The notes beneath the pieces are model-generated. The model did no database searches. It saw only the letters and a list, made by a program, of their open reading frames with translations, and was not told the origin of the DNA. From positions 1-40,305 of the forward strand of contig JAQTNW010000031.1 of NCBI GenBank assembly GCA_028713655.1: a stretch of DNA of 40,305 nucleotides. The letters are read 5' to 3'. Shown one piece after another: positions 7,316 to 14,920 of this stretch; positions within the stretch are counted from its first letter, which is position 1; each line of letters begins with the position of its first letter. The translations under genes were made by a program, and so were the position numbers. Source of the stretch: Candidatus Methylacidiphilales bacterium (GTDB lineage Bacteria > Verrucomicrobiota > Verrucomicrobiia > Methylacidiphilales > JAAUTS01).

Positions 7316-9319
7316 TCAAGCGGGAACGGACGCACTCGATGGCACACTCAGTTTGATCGTATGTGTCGTTCCCTCAGCCTTCGTGGCTCGATAGACTTCC
7401 CCTCCATTGGCTAGTGTAACAACCACTTCAATACCGCCAGCCTGGCGAATGAGCCGCAGATTCCACTGGCGGGCAAAGGCATGGATATTCCGGAGCGATG
7501 CTTCGGGCCAGGCCTTCGGCAGTTTCGGAGTGCATTCAAATGCGTCAAATCCGACAGGGCGAATGCCGCAGACTCCTTCCGTGAAAATGCGGCAAAACAA
7601 ACCGCTCTCCGCCGAAATCTGGCTCTCGTTGAACTCCGGGTAGGCCTCAATACAGTAAGGCACGTGATCCCCCAAAAGCCGCCTGCTGGCATAAGCTGTC
7701 AGACGCAGCAACCCTTCATCGGAATATCCAGACGCGAACACCCCGCGCAGCGCATAGAGCGTTGCACGGTCCCAACGGGTACTCGTATCCGCTTCCGTCA
7801 GCAATCCCTCACCCGTCCAAAGTTCCCGGGAAAAAAGTGCCGCCACAGTTCCGTCCGCCCGGTCGTTAATGCCCACGGCCAATGGAATGCAAATCCAGGC
7901 CCGCAAACGATCCAGGTTTTCATGATAGCGATAGGTTTCATAGCCTTGGATCCTGGCACCAAAGAAGGTTTCGATCGCGCGGCTCAACTCTTCGGCGCGG
8001 TTGAGATATTTTTCTGAAACTCCTGGAGGTTCTCCCAAGGCTTTTGCCAAATGTGCGGCGGAAATCAAAGCATCGTACGTAAGGCAGGAAGTTGCCAGAT
8101 TCGTCTGCCCGGAGGAAAAACGTTCCTCCAACTCGTCACTGTCCGATTTGATGACACCATGTTCGTCCTTTTGACGCTCGCAGTATTCCAGGCACCATTG
8201 GATAAAGGGCCAAAACAAGCGCGCCTGTTGCGCGTCACCATTCGCCAAAGCCCAGCGCGTCGCGCCACAGGCCGTCATCGCCGCATCACCCCGGTCGCCC
8301 GCGCCGTTCCAGACGCCGCGCCCTTCCGCAACCACCGAACTCGGAAGAGGATTGAAAGCATCGTTCTGATACTTTGCAAACCAGCGATAGGCGTTGGCTG
8401 CGGACTCATTCCCCGCCGCGTCACCGAGAAATGGAAAAAAAGGGCCGAGGTACTCGTTCTGATCGTTGCACCACACGGCTGCCAGATAACGGTTGAACCC
8501 ACCCGGACCATGCAGCAATCCACCCCGCGTCGCCAGCACTGTCTCCGCCGCATGCAGTTTGGAAAAGGCAAAGAGCCGGTTCAGCACAGGATCGGGTGTG
8601 ATGAGTTCAAGCTTCGCAAACAACGAATCGCGGTACGCCAAACGCGCGGCCAACTCGGCGTCGAGATCCGGATACAGCGGAGGCTCGTTTTCTTCACGAC
8701 AGGAAAACACCATGCCGACGGTCATGCGCTCGCCGGGAGCAAGTACGCGCAATCCGCCCCCGATCCATTCGGTCCGCACAATATGGGCCGTCCACTTGAA
8801 AAGGTTGCGAGGTTGCGGGATATCCACCGGTGCGCAAGGAATGCGCACACTATGAGCTTGGGAACCGGTGTTGTAAATTTCCCAGCGCTCCAGTAAACAG
8901 GGCAGGCTGGTCGAGGGAAAAATCGTCCGTCTGACCGTCAGTTCACCGGCGGTTTCTTCCCAGGAAAAAAAGCCGTTGATCCAAAACCTCTGCGCCCTTG
9001 ACAAAGCATAAGGTTTGTCGTCAACAAGCAGAGCAGGGTCTGCGGAGGAATCGAAGGTATAACAAAAGGCCGCATGCGTGTCATCCTTGGCTTCCCTCAC
9101 CATGGGCCAACGGACCCATCGCTTGAGTGACGTTATTCCGTCTCCACCCACAGCCCATTGAATGATCGCATTGACCGCGCGGCCGCCCATTTCCAGATGA
9201 TCGCGGTGAACCTCGCCTTTGGTCAACAAGGCAAGGTCGCTTTCAATGCCGCCAGCGGGGGAATGATGCCAGCGTAGCGCGGGTTCAAAATCTCCAGCCC
9301 TGGCAAATGCTATCGACAT
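7316..9319 (-). CDS. Six-hairpin glycosidase-like protein (probable cytoplasmic glycoside hydrolase)
   Basis: The 667-residue protein lacks a signal peptide. An N-terminal beta-sandwich (about 1-230, GLRVLAPGERMTVGMVFSC) precedes an (alpha/alpha)6 barrel (about 260-590) with typical six-hairpin text: LAAVWCNDQNEYLGPFFPFLG, ANAYRWFAKYQ, GDRGDAAMTACGATRW, ARLFWPFIQWCLEYC, FSSGQTNLATSCLTYDAL. A C-terminal beta-domain follows (GFDAFECTPKLPKAWPEASL). This order is shared by several families, among them GH63, GH78, GH95 and GH106-type enzymes. I cannot assign the exact family or the catalytic acids from sequence alone. It lies 50 bp after the aldo/keto reductase gene and 182 bp before the GH127-type gene, which suggests work on the same oligosaccharide. 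Confidence 0.75.
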   Translation of the reverse strand: MSIAFARAGDFEPALRWHHSPAGGIESDLALLTKGEVHRDHLEMGGRAVNAIIQWAVGGDGITSLKRWVRWPMVREAKDDTHAAFCYTFDSSADPALLVDDKPYALSRAQRFWINGFFSWEETAGELTVRRTIFPSTSLPCLLERWEIYNTGSQAHSVRIPCAPVDIPQPRNLFKWTAHIVRTEWIGGGLRVLAPGERMTVGMVFSCREENEPPLYPDLDAELAARLAYRDSLFAKLELITPDPVLNRLFAFSKLHAAETVLATRGGLLHGPGGFNRYLAAVWCNDQNEYLGPFFPFLGDAAGNESAANAYRWFAKYQNDAFNPLPSSVVAEGRGVWNGAGDRGDAAMTACGATRWALANGDAQQARLFWPFIQWCLEYCERQKDEHGVIKSDSDELEERFSSGQTNLATSCLTYDALISAAHLAKALGEPPGVSEKYLNRAEELSRAIETFFGARIQGYETYRYHENLDRLRAWICIPLAVGINDRADGTVAALFSRELWTGEGLLTEADTSTRWDRATLYALRGVFASGYSDEGLLRLTAYASRRLLGDHVPYCIEAYPEFNESQISAESGLFCRIFTEGVCGIRPVGFDAFECTPKLPKAWPEASLRNIHAFARQWNLRLIRQAGGIEVVVTLANGGEVYRATKAEGTTHTIKLSVPSSASVPA

Positions 9320-9352
9320 AAAAATCGGAGCAATACCAGATTCAATTATGAT

Positions 9353-9369
9353 GTGAGAGGGATTCTCAC
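9353..9369 (-). terminator. Short stem-loop between operon genes
   Basis: GTGAGA (9353-9358) and TCTCAC (9364-9369) form a 6-bp stem directly after the stop of the aldo/keto reductase gene. There is no U-tract on the minus strand, so at most it would weaken or protect the transcript locally. Confidence 0.25.
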
Positions 9370-10347
9370 TTATTTTAAGCTGGAACGGATAAACTCGATG
9401 TCTGCCGCCGTCAACGAGCGGCCTACCCCGGCAAGATTACAACGCACCTGGCGTTCGTTCCGGAAACCCGGAATCACACAGGCGACGCGCGGCTGCGCCA
9501 GGAGATAATTCAACGCCATTGCCGCCAGGTCCTCGGTCGTCGCTCCAAAGCGGCTTTTCAAGGATTGCAGTTTTGGCTGGAGTGCGCGCAACTCTGCCGC
9601 TTGAAACCTTCCGGCGCCGCGCCGGTGGTCGCCCTCGTCAAACTTGGGCGGATTTTCGGGATCGAATTTATCGAGCAAAAGCCCCTGTGCCAGCGGGCTG
9701 AATGCCACAAACGACATTTGACGCTTTTCCAGCAATTGCGAGACCGGGGAGCCGGGCCTGACAAACTGGTCATCGAGGGCGTGCGCCCAGCTTTGCAGTA
9801 CCTGGGGGCGAACCACCGGCACGGCTTTTTCAAAGTCTTTGACGGAATAGGCCGACTGGCCTTTGACGCGAACCTTCCCTTCCTTGACGAGCGCATCCAG
9901 TGTGGCAGCCGCATCATGCAGATAACGGTCGTCCGGACCGAAGTCGCCATGATGAAAATAATAAAGATCGATATACTCGCGCTTTAAGTTGATGAGGGAT
10001 TGCTCGCACTGGTGCCGGATGTGGGCCGGTTCGTATCCGTGTGCGGCGGTACCTGGAAAATGGCCGATTTTGGTGGCGATAATGAATTTTGTGGAATCGA
10101 GGCCCAGGCGGTCGAAGGCCCGCGCCAGCATGCGCTCGGCGCGCCCGTTGCCATAGACATCGGCATTGTCAAAATGATTCACACCGGCGTCGATGGCGGT
10201 TTTGATGGCGGCAACAATTTCATCCTCGTTGACATTGGCCCAGCCATTGGCCTGTCCGTTGACCCAATTCAGGCCGCCCATGGTCCAGCAGCCCAGGCTG
10301 ATTTCGGATACGGAGAGATCGGTGGTTCCAAGTTTTCGGTAGTTCAT
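9370..10347 (-). CDS. Aldo/keto reductase
   Basis: A 325-residue (beta/alpha)8 NAD(P)H-dependent oxidoreductase of normal length. The catalytic tetrad is visible: Asp60 and Tyr65 in FDNADVYGNG, Lys93 in IATKIG, and His132 in LYYFHH. The nucleotide-binding end is RVACVIPGFRNERQVRCNL. It has no signal peptide and is cytoplasmic. In sugar operons such proteins reduce or oxidise sugars, sugar lactones or related carbonyls; the substrate here cannot be told. It is the first gene of a three-gene minus-strand operon that continues to the six-hairpin protein and the GH127-type enzyme, with a good promoter directly upstream. Confidence 0.93.
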   Translation of the reverse strand: MNYRKLGTTDLSVSEISLGCWTMGGLNWVNGQANGWANVNEDEIVAAIKTAIDAGVNHFDNADVYGNGRAERMLARAFDRLGLDSTKFIIATKIGHFPGTAAHGYEPAHIRHQCEQSLINLKREYIDLYYFHHGDFGPDDRYLHDAAATLDALVKEGKVRVKGQSAYSVKDFEKAVPVVRPQVLQSWAHALDDQFVRPGSPVSQLLEKRQMSFVAFSPLAQGLLLDKFDPENPPKFDEGDHRRGAGRFQAAELRALQPKLQSLKSRFGATTEDLAAMALNYLLAQPRVACVIPGFRNERQVRCNLAGVGRSLTAADIEFIRSSLK

Positions 10348-10365
10348 AAATTTCTCAATCGAATC

Positions 10366-10393
10366 ATTCTATGGTGGAGGCCGTTTGTGTCAA
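10366..10393 (-). promoter_or_regulatory. Sigma70-type promoter of the reductase/glycosidase operon
   Basis: On the minus strand a perfect -35 box TTGACA (10388-10393) is followed after 16 bp by the -10 box TAGAAT (10366-10371), one mismatch from consensus. Transcription would start near 10359, giving a leader of only about 12 nt before the ATG at 10347. The leader holds no strong Shine-Dalgarno sequence (TTGAGAAATTT). Confidence 0.6.
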
Positions 10394-10720
10394 TGTCCAA
10401 GAAAACAGTTTCAATTTTGGATTTCGTAACCAAGGATTTAGTCTTCATTGACTCAGGCAAATCCGGAGGATAATCCACAGGAGCACGCATATATCCAAGG
10501 CAATCGCATCTTAAAGTTGCGGGGGACAAAAATGGATCGCCACGGCCCAACTCCGACATGCATCGCGAGTAAAAAGTGTCGGCGCCACTACGCTCTGCCG
10601 GCGCAAAATTTCCCGTTCATCCCCACTCAAAACATCTTCCTGAAAGGTTTGGTTTCTCGCAATGACGAGTCGCACGGGTCTATGCCCGCTGGCACTGCAA
10701 AATCGAAACTATCACGCACA
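10394..10720. other. Intergenic region between reductase promoter and ROK remnant
   Basis: No gene is supported, although frames are open here. GAAAACAGTTTC (about 10402-10413) is an imperfect palindrome upstream of the promoter and could be an operator, but the evidence is weak. No tRNA, repeat copy or terminator was recognised. Confidence 0.35.
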
Positions 10721-11061
10721 ATGAGCAATCCAAAACGTCTGTATCTCGGCTGGGATATTGGTGGAACCAAATCGTCCGTTGGGGTTGGCGCATCCGAAGG
10801 TGCCATTCTGGGAAGGGCTTCCTGGCCGTCTCGAACCGACAGGGGCCCTGATGCGATGCTGCAGGATTTTTGCGATGCCGTGGCTTGCCTGCTGGCGGAA
10901 CAGGCCTTGCACTGCTGGCGCACGAATTATTTCCAAAGGAATTTCCCGACCCCGTGCCGGTCAAAGAACTGGCAAAAACGGCTCACACACAAAAATCATT
11001 CCGTCTGAACTGGGCGAAAGGCAATCCAGGACCTCTCCTCGATTGCACCCTGTATTTTTGA
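10721..11061 (+). pseudogene. Truncated, frameshifted ROK-family sugar kinase remnant
   Basis: ATG 10721 opens MSNPKRLYLGWDIGGTK, the N-terminal phosphate-binding motif of ROK kinases (glucokinase/NagC type), and continues sensibly for about 60 residues to CLLAEQ. After that the ROK sequence is lost. A different plus-strand frame then gives ALLAHELFPKEFPD and runs to TGA at 11061. I do not recognise that second piece; it could be the end of another protein. A complete ROK kinase is about 300 residues, so at least 200 are missing. The simplest reading is a deletion and frameshift in a former sugar kinase gene of this locus. Unlike its neighbours it is on the plus strand. Confidence 0.65.
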
Positions 11062-11152
11062 CAGTACCAGGGCGTAAAACTCCCGCATTACATCCTCCAG
11101 TGACTTTTCTGTCTAACAAACAAATGGCAATCCAGCGCCATCCACAGCATTC

Positions 11153-12238
11153 CTAGCGGTTTGAAAGCGCAAGGCCGCGGATGGTTTCCGTTTCACGGGC
11201 ATCATAAGGCGATCCATCGGGACGAAGGATGTCATGAAACCAGAGCGGCGGTTCCGAGGAATAGGTCTTTTCCCAGGAGTCCCAGGGATAAATGGTCTGT
11301 GTCTTTCCCGAAACCGCGCCCCAGTTGTACGCTGCAACTTTTTCCTGTTTAAGCAGGGGAAGAATGGCCTCAAAGGTGTTTCCGGTGGCACGCGACATGT
11401 ATTCGGTGCAAAGCAGCGGGCGTCCGTATTGTCTGAGGCTGGCAATGGCCTTCTTCATATCTTCCAGCGATCCATAATTGTGAAATGAAACGATGTCAGA
11501 TGCTTCAATTTGAAACCGGTGCAGCGGGTCCATTTTTGCCGGATCAGACCAGTCGCCCGACCAAACACCCGATGTCAGCGGCTGTACCGGCTGCGCGGCC
11601 CTGGTCCAATCAAATACCTGTGCCAAAAGCGGGAGAATGACTTCCCCTTTTTTATCACCAAAATCCCGGGCTGCATAATCGCCCTTGCCCGCATTTCCAT
11701 TGTCCGGCTCATTCCACAGATCCCATCCCACAATACGCGGGTCATCGCGAAAATGGCTGACAACACCTGTAACATAGGATTCGAGGTGCGCAAATGCAGC
11801 GGCATCACGCAGAATAGCCAACCCGGGTGATTGCAGCCAAAAACTGTTGTGAACACCCGGCCGCGGCGCTGACTGGGGTCCGGTCTTCGGAAAAGGATGC
11901 CAGCAGCTGTCGAAGAAAACAAAGAGCGTGCTCATTCCGCGTCCGTCCGCAATTTGCAAAAATCGTTCCACCCGTTTCAAAAAGTCAGCCGGCTGGGATG
12001 ACCACAAGAGATCGTGAAGGAATACCCGTACGCTGTTCATGCCCAAGCCTGCCAGCCAGCCGAGTTCGCGGTCGATTGTTGCCGGGTCAAAGGTTTCCGG
12101 CTGCCACATTTCGAGCTGGTTGATGGCGGTGCTCGGCGCGAAATTGCAGCCCACAAGCCAGGGGTGGGACTGCTGCCAGTCCCATGAGCGGGCTTCCTCC
12201 CAGCGTTTTTCAGAGATTTGATCGATTCCAGATTTCAT
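11153..12238 (-). CDS. Clan-A (GH5/GH39-like) TIM-barrel glycosidase
   Basis: A 361-residue protein without signal peptide. It has the clan GH-A pattern: acid/base Glu177 in WDLWNEP at the end of strand 4, and nucleophile Glu279 in LLCTEYM at the end of strand 7. Other barrel landmarks are GMNSVRVFLHDLLW, GMSTLFVFFDSCW and YNWGAVSGKTQT. The hydrolysis should be retaining, on a beta-linked glycan such as a xylan or glucan fragment, in the cytoplasm. It is diverged from a head-to-head paralogue at 12469-13509 with the same motif order. Numbers of related proteins are annotated loosely as cellulase or 1,4-beta-xylanase; the substrate is open. Confidence 0.88.
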   Translation of the reverse strand: MKSGIDQISEKRWEEARSWDWQQSHPWLVGCNFAPSTAINQLEMWQPETFDPATIDRELGWLAGLGMNSVRVFLHDLLWSSQPADFLKRVERFLQIADGRGMSTLFVFFDSCWHPFPKTGPQSAPRPGVHNSFWLQSPGLAILRDAAAFAHLESYVTGVVSHFRDDPRIVGWDLWNEPDNGNAGKGDYAARDFGDKKGEVILPLLAQVFDWTRAAQPVQPLTSGVWSGDWSDPAKMDPLHRFQIEASDIVSFHNYGSLEDMKKAIASLRQYGRPLLCTEYMSRATGNTFEAILPLLKQEKVAAYNWGAVSGKTQTIYPWDSWEKTYSSEPPLWFHDILRPDGSPYDARETETIRGLALSNR

Positions 12239-12468
12239 GGGCGTTTTGCACTGTTCATTTTGGAGGAAACTTATACAGGGACTTTTGGAATGTCCATCAG
12301 ATCTTTAAAAATTGAAAATCGGACTGTTTAAAGTGCCACTACCCCCGCCCGGACGGAAAAATAGGCCGGGATTTCAAACCACTTTACAAGGCACGGGCAA
12401 ACCCTAGGATTATTATTTGACGGACAGACTTTTATACGGTTGTTAGAGTATTCCCGCCAATTGCAACA
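12239..12468. promoter_or_regulatory. Divergent promoter region of two glycosidase paralogues
   Basis: These 230 bp separate two head-to-head genes and must carry both promoters. On the minus strand TGGACA and TATAAG with a 15-bp spacer (about 12272-12298) are a weak candidate for the left gene. TTGACG near 12418 could be a -35 box for the right gene, but its -10 partner is poor. Neither start has a clear Shine-Dalgarno sequence. Confidence 0.35.
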
Positions 12469-13509
12469 ATGAAAACCCCAAATCCATGGTCTGCAAAAAA
12501 GGCAGGAGACTGGTATGAGCGCCAGCCCTGGCCTTGCGGTTTCAATTACATCCCCGCCAACGCCATCAGCTACACCGAAATGTGGATGGACTACTGCTTT
12601 GATCCCACCTGGATCGACGGCGAATTGAAGCTGGCGCAGGACACCGGCTTCAACTGCGCCCGCGTGGTACTCCCCTTTGTTGTTTGGGAGCACGAACCCG
12701 AAGCCTTCAAACGGCGGCTGGAAAAATTCCTGGAGATTTGCCATGCGCGTGGAATTCGCGTCATGCCCGCCCTGTTCGACGATTGTGCCTTCGGTTCCAT
12801 CACCGACCCGGTATTTGGCCAACAGCCAGATGTTGTGTCCGGCCTCTATGCGAGCGGTTGGACCCCCTCGCCCGGCCACGGCATGGTGCGCAATCCCTCC
12901 ACCTGGCCGCGGCTCGAAAAATACGTCAAGGACATCATCGGAACTTTCGGGGAGGATCCGCGGCTCTGGGTCTGGGACCTTTACAATGAGCCGACCAACG
13001 GCGTCTGCGTTGGCGAAACCAAAACCCCTCTGGGCGACCTTTCAATCCCGTTGGTGGAAAAAACCGTCCAATGGGCGCGGGAGATCAATCCCATCCAGCC
13101 GCTTACAGTCGGCGAATGGAGTGACAATGCAAAGCTGAACAACCTGATCCGCAGCATCAGCGACATCCTCACGTTTCACGATTACAACAAGCCCGAAGGC
13201 TTGGAAAAACATATCGGTGACATCAAGTCCCTTGGACGTCCGGCAATCTGCACCGAATGGTTGAACCGCTGCGCAGGTTCCAGCGTGGCGGATTGCCTGC
13301 CAATTTTCAGGCGCGAAAACATCGGGGCAATGCATTGGGGTCTGGTCAATGGCAGGACGCAAACCCATCTTAACTGGGGCCACCTCCCCGGCCAGCCCGA
13401 GCCGGAAATCTGGCAGCACGATCTCTTCCGCAGGGACCACACAGCATATGACCCTGTCGAAATCCAAATGTTCAAAGCAGCAATCCGCCTGAATCCACAG
13501 CCTTATTGA
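12469..13509 (+). CDS. Clan-A (GH5/GH39-like) TIM-barrel glycosidase, paralogue of the gene at 11153
   Basis: A 346-residue cytoplasmic protein with no signal peptide. Catalytic residues are Glu174 in WDLYNEP (acid/base) and Glu263 in AICTEWLNR (nucleophile). The N-terminal WPCGFNYIPANAISYTEMW matches WLVGCNFAPSTAINQLEMW of the neighbour, and the end GAMHWGLVNGRTQTHL matches AAYNWGAVSGKTQTIY. The two proteins are therefore an old duplicated pair arranged head to head, presumably with different substrates or products. This is the only intact gene on the plus strand in the window. A TIM barrel with retaining chemistry is expected; the substrate cannot be named. Confidence 0.9.
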   Translation: MKTPNPWSAKKAGDWYERQPWPCGFNYIPANAISYTEMWMDYCFDPTWIDGELKLAQDTGFNCARVVLPFVVWEHEPEAFKRRLEKFLEICHARGIRVMPALFDDCAFGSITDPVFGQQPDVVSGLYASGWTPSPGHGMVRNPSTWPRLEKYVKDIIGTFGEDPRLWVWDLYNEPTNGVCVGETKTPLGDLSIPLVEKTVQWAREINPIQPLTVGEWSDNAKLNNLIRSISDILTFHDYNKPEGLEKHIGDIKSLGRPAICTEWLNRCAGSSVADCLPIFRRENIGAMHWGLVNGRTQTHLNWGHLPGQPEPEIWQHDLFRRDHTAYDPVEIQMFKAAIRLNPQPY

Positions 13510-13517
13510 TTGACGGG

Positions 13518-13590
13518 TATTTTCCGGCAGCCAAATGCCGTGCCGGGTATGGAAAATGCTTCTTTTCAGAGCCGCATTCCAGATGCGGTG
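13518..13590 (+). terminator. Possible stem-loops after the plus-strand glycosidase
   Basis: Two small inverted repeats follow the stop at 13509. ATTTTCCGGCA pairs in part with TGCCG...GGAAAAT (about 13519-13557), and CCGCAT at 13572-13577 pairs with ATGCGG at 13583-13588. No T-run follows, so intrinsic termination is uncertain. Confidence 0.3.
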
Positions 13591-13620
13591 CAATCCATCC
13601 CTGCAAAACCGGTGTCAATA

Positions 13621-13724
13621 TAGATGCTCTCACTAGATGCTCTCACTAGATGCTCTCACTAGATGCTCTCACTAGATGCTCTCACTAGATGCTCTCACTA
13701 GATGCTCTCACTAGATGCTCTCAC
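13621..13724. repeat. Perfect tandem repeat, 8 copies of a 13-bp unit
   Basis: The unit TAGATGCTCTCAC is repeated eight times without a single mismatch over 104 bp. It lies between convergent genes and outside any credible coding frame. Perfect identity means recent expansion or continuing slippage, so copy number probably varies between strains. There are no spacers, so it is not a CRISPR array. Confidence 0.97.
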
Positions 13725-13762
13725 GGCGGTTCCCGCGCGCCATCACATGACACATCGCCCCG

Positions 13763-13785
13763 GACATGTTCGATCCGAACATGTC
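13763..13785. promoter_or_regulatory. 23-bp perfect palindrome near the end of the long operon
   Basis: GACATGTTCG (13763-13772) and CGAACATGTC (13776-13785) are exact reverse complements around ATC. It lies 48 bp past the stop codon of the last gene of the long minus-strand operon. As RNA it would form a strong 10-bp stem, but no U-tract follows on either strand. It may be an unusual terminator, an mRNA-end stabiliser or a protein-binding site. Confidence 0.5.
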
Positions 13786-13833
13786 GCTCCATGATCCGGA
13801 TTTACTGACCCCAATTCCAGGATTCTCTGGACG

Positions 13834-14907
13834 TCATTTCACCTGTAGCCGCCACACCGATTGTCCCATGATGGCATATATCAGATTGTGGATCGGATCC
13901 CAGGCGACGCGATTGCCAGTGACTGTCTTTCCATTGGCGATAACCTTCGGCAGCTCGGAGACCTTCCTCCACGTGCCGGCCGCATCCAGCGTAATAAAAA
14001 CGCCCCTGCCGGTGATGACCATCATCTCGCCTTCTGACTTGCCGAAGTAGGGGCCGGAGATTGCATTGGGCAGCGCGGTTCCGAGCAGATTCCAATCACT
14101 GCCGTTCGTCGTGGTCATAACACCTTGGGTGGAAACCCAGTAAAGGCGGGTTCCGTAATGGATCGGATTGTTTCCTGTGGCCGTAAAATCCGCTGTTTTG
14201 GTCCAGGTCGTGCCGCAATCATGGCTGATCAATATCCCTTTGGAGTTCCCGTTGGCTGCAAGGATGTTGTTGGAATCGAAGATGCCTACTTTGGTGTCGC
14301 CACCGCCGTTTTTGGGTCCCCAAACCCCGGCCAAAGGAGAAGACATCGTCCAGGATTTGCCCAAATCGGTACTGACTGCCGGCTGCTTTCCGTCTCCTCT
14401 ATCCCAGGAATTGTCGATCATCAAACTCGGCTCAGGTGAACTCCAGTCCACATCACCCCATTGGCATGAATGTGGTGTTACATCGAATTGCCGCCAGGTC
14501 TTGCCGCCGTCAAGGGTGATGCCGGAATGGCCATCCCCGGCGAACAGAGCGATACGACCGGTGAATGGATATGCCATATTCACGGCGGAACCGAAACCTC
14601 CGCTTCCTCCGGTAACCGGACAGGGTATGCTGGTCCAGGTCGCGCCCTTGTCCTGGCTGATTTCCAATTCGCCCGCTTTGCCGTAAAGGTATAAATTGCC
14701 TGTCGTCGGATCCACGGCAATCATATCGCAATTCGTAATGTTAGCTGGTGTGCTTACACTGACCCAGTCATCTGTATCAACGTTCGTCAGTTCCGTCGCA
14801 CTGGCGGTGGTGCAGGCAAGGCTTATGCCCAAAATCACCGGAATGAGAAGGGAAAGCAGTGATTGTTTGCGGATCGCGTTCGTTTTCATATTTGTCGTGG
14901 AATTCAT
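13834..14907 (-). CDS. Secreted Asp-box (BNR/sortilin-like) beta-propeller protein
   Basis: The 357-residue protein starts with a signal peptide (hydrophobic 17-32, cut near TASA). The rest is a beta-propeller with Asp-box motifs at regular spacing: SQDKGATW (84), TLDGGKTW (131), STDLGKSW (179), SHDCGTTW (228) and TTTNGSDW (265). Asp-boxes occur in sialidases, GH74 xyloglucanases, sortilins and photosystem II assembly factor Ycf48. The repeat alone does not show enzyme activity, and no catalytic residues are recognisable. ATG 14907 follows AGGAGA at a 3-4 nt spacing, which fixes the start better than the internal ATG. It is the last gene of the eleven-gene operon, 13 bp after the TPR gene. 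Confidence 0.85.
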   Translation of the reverse strand: MNSTTNMKTNAIRKQSLLSLLIPVILGISLACTTASATELTNVDTDDWVSVSTPANITNCDMIAVDPTTGNLYLYGKAGELEISQDKGATWTSIPCPVTGGSGGFGSAVNMAYPFTGRIALFAGDGHSGITLDGGKTWRQFDVTPHSCQWGDVDWSSPEPSLMIDNSWDRGDGKQPAVSTDLGKSWTMSSPLAGVWGPKNGGGDTKVGIFDSNNILAANGNSKGILISHDCGTTWTKTADFTATGNNPIHYGTRLYWVSTQGVMTTTNGSDWNLLGTALPNAISGPYFGKSEGEMMVITGRGVFITLDAAGTWRKVSELPKVIANGKTVTGNRVAWDPIHNLIYAIMGQSVWRLQVK

Positions 14908-14920
14908 ATTTCTCCTATAT

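Noticed and set aside
10448-11008. Intact 186-residue protein
   Set aside because: Only the ROK start inside it is credible; the first 91 codons are upstream non-coding DNA and the last 30 are out of frame with any family.
13621-13724. CRISPR array
   Set aside because: The repeat unit is only 13 bp, there are no spacers and no cas genes nearby.
13763-13785. Classic intrinsic terminator
   Set aside because: The stem is good but no U-tract follows on either strand, so it is listed only as a palindrome.
13834-14907. Sialidase
   Set aside because: Asp-box motifs are present, but the Arg triad and other catalytic residues of GH33 were not recognisable; only a propeller is claimed.
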